Assembly (NCBI RefSeq): GCF_000576555.1
Contig: NZ_CP007145.1
Location: forward strand, 3,556,501 to 3,620,500
Length of the DNA stretch: 64,000 bases
Direction of reading: 5' to 3'
From: Hymenobacter swuensis DY53
GTDB lineage: Bacteria > Bacteroidota > Bacteroidia > Cytophagales > Hymenobacteraceae
The notes beneath the pieces were generated by a model that did not search any database, was not told where the DNA came from, and saw only the letters and a program-made list of their open reading frames with translations. Position numbers and translations under genes: made by a program. Every line of letters starts with the position of its first letter. Within the stretch, counting starts at the first letter, position 1. This document shows positions 63,956-64,000 of the stretch, one piece after another.

Positions 63956-64000
63956 GTGAACGTCATTCCAAGCCTGCGAGGAATCTCGCAGGCTGGCGTT
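63956..64000. repeat. Partial copy of the GTCATTCC/GAATCT repeat, cut by the window end
   Basis: GAACGTCATTCCAAGC...GAGGAATCTCGC...GGCTGGCGT (from 63958) matches the arm at 21873 over most positions. Only the first arm is in the window. Confidence 0.8.

Noticed and set aside
1..64000. tRNA and rRNA genes
   Set aside because: No T-loop-like GGTTCGAATCC context in a cloverleaf setting and no rRNA sequence was found on either strand by reading.

Overview
The window looks like chromosomal DNA of a GC-rich member of the Bacteroidota, most likely Hymenobacter or a close relative (Hymenobacteraceae). The basis is three SusC/SusD outer-membrane uptake pairs, a PorQ-type and a PorE-like protein of the type IX secretion system, GC-rich codon use, and repeated TAnnTTTG promoter elements, which are the -7 box of Bacteroidota sigma-ABfr. 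No rRNA, tRNA, CRISPR array, phage or intact transposase was found. The genus is an inference.

Layout. 0-8 kb: an M14 zinc carboxypeptidase running off the left edge, two small unknown genes and SusC/SusD pair 1 (minus strand). 8-16 kb: RNase D, a MazG-like pyrophosphohydrolase, D-aminoacyl-tRNA deacylase, a GT-C-like membrane glycosyltransferase, a degenerate SGNH-hydrolase lipoprotein paired with a FadL-type porin, and MltG. 16-21 kb: a glyoxylate-shunt locus, with malate synthase (aceB) and isocitrate lyase (aceA) divergent from a RamB/ScfR-type regulator. 21-26 kb: a ComB-like phosphatase, gcvT, then a three-gene signalling cluster (stand-alone CZB zinc-binding protein, CHASE3 histidine kinase, Rcp1-type response regulator), then RNase HII.

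26-36 kb: a candidate small RNA, a NUDIX hydrolase, and a compact run plsC-gatC-(1018-residue membrane/TPR protein)-ABC ATPase-cobalamin adenosyltransferase. These are followed by ilvE and by prfB, which carries the programmed +1 frameshift. 36-46 kb: SusC/SusD pairs 2 and 3 are divergent from a shared AT-rich 765-bp region. 46-55 kb: an SDR, hslU, porQ, lon and a PorE-like OmpA protein. 55-64 kb: rseP-dxr, a GreA-like protein, a minus-strand run of small enzymes (endonuclease/phosphatase, HAD, PH-like membrane protein), a GH3-family acyl-acid amido synthetase and an OsmC peroxiredoxin.

The most distinctive features are: (i) the RamB-like regulator facing aceB with inverted repeats lying on both promoters; (ii) a family of long intergenic inverted repeats (15.9, 21.9, 49.9 and 63.96 kb) sharing a GTCATTCC/GAATCT core, plus unrelated palindromic elements at 19.4, 21.0, 52.7 and 63.4 kb; (iii) a SGNH-family protein that seems to have lost its Ser, Asn and His catalytic residues; and (iv) the split CZB/kinase/regulator cluster. 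Most other genes are ordinary Bacteroidota housekeeping genes.
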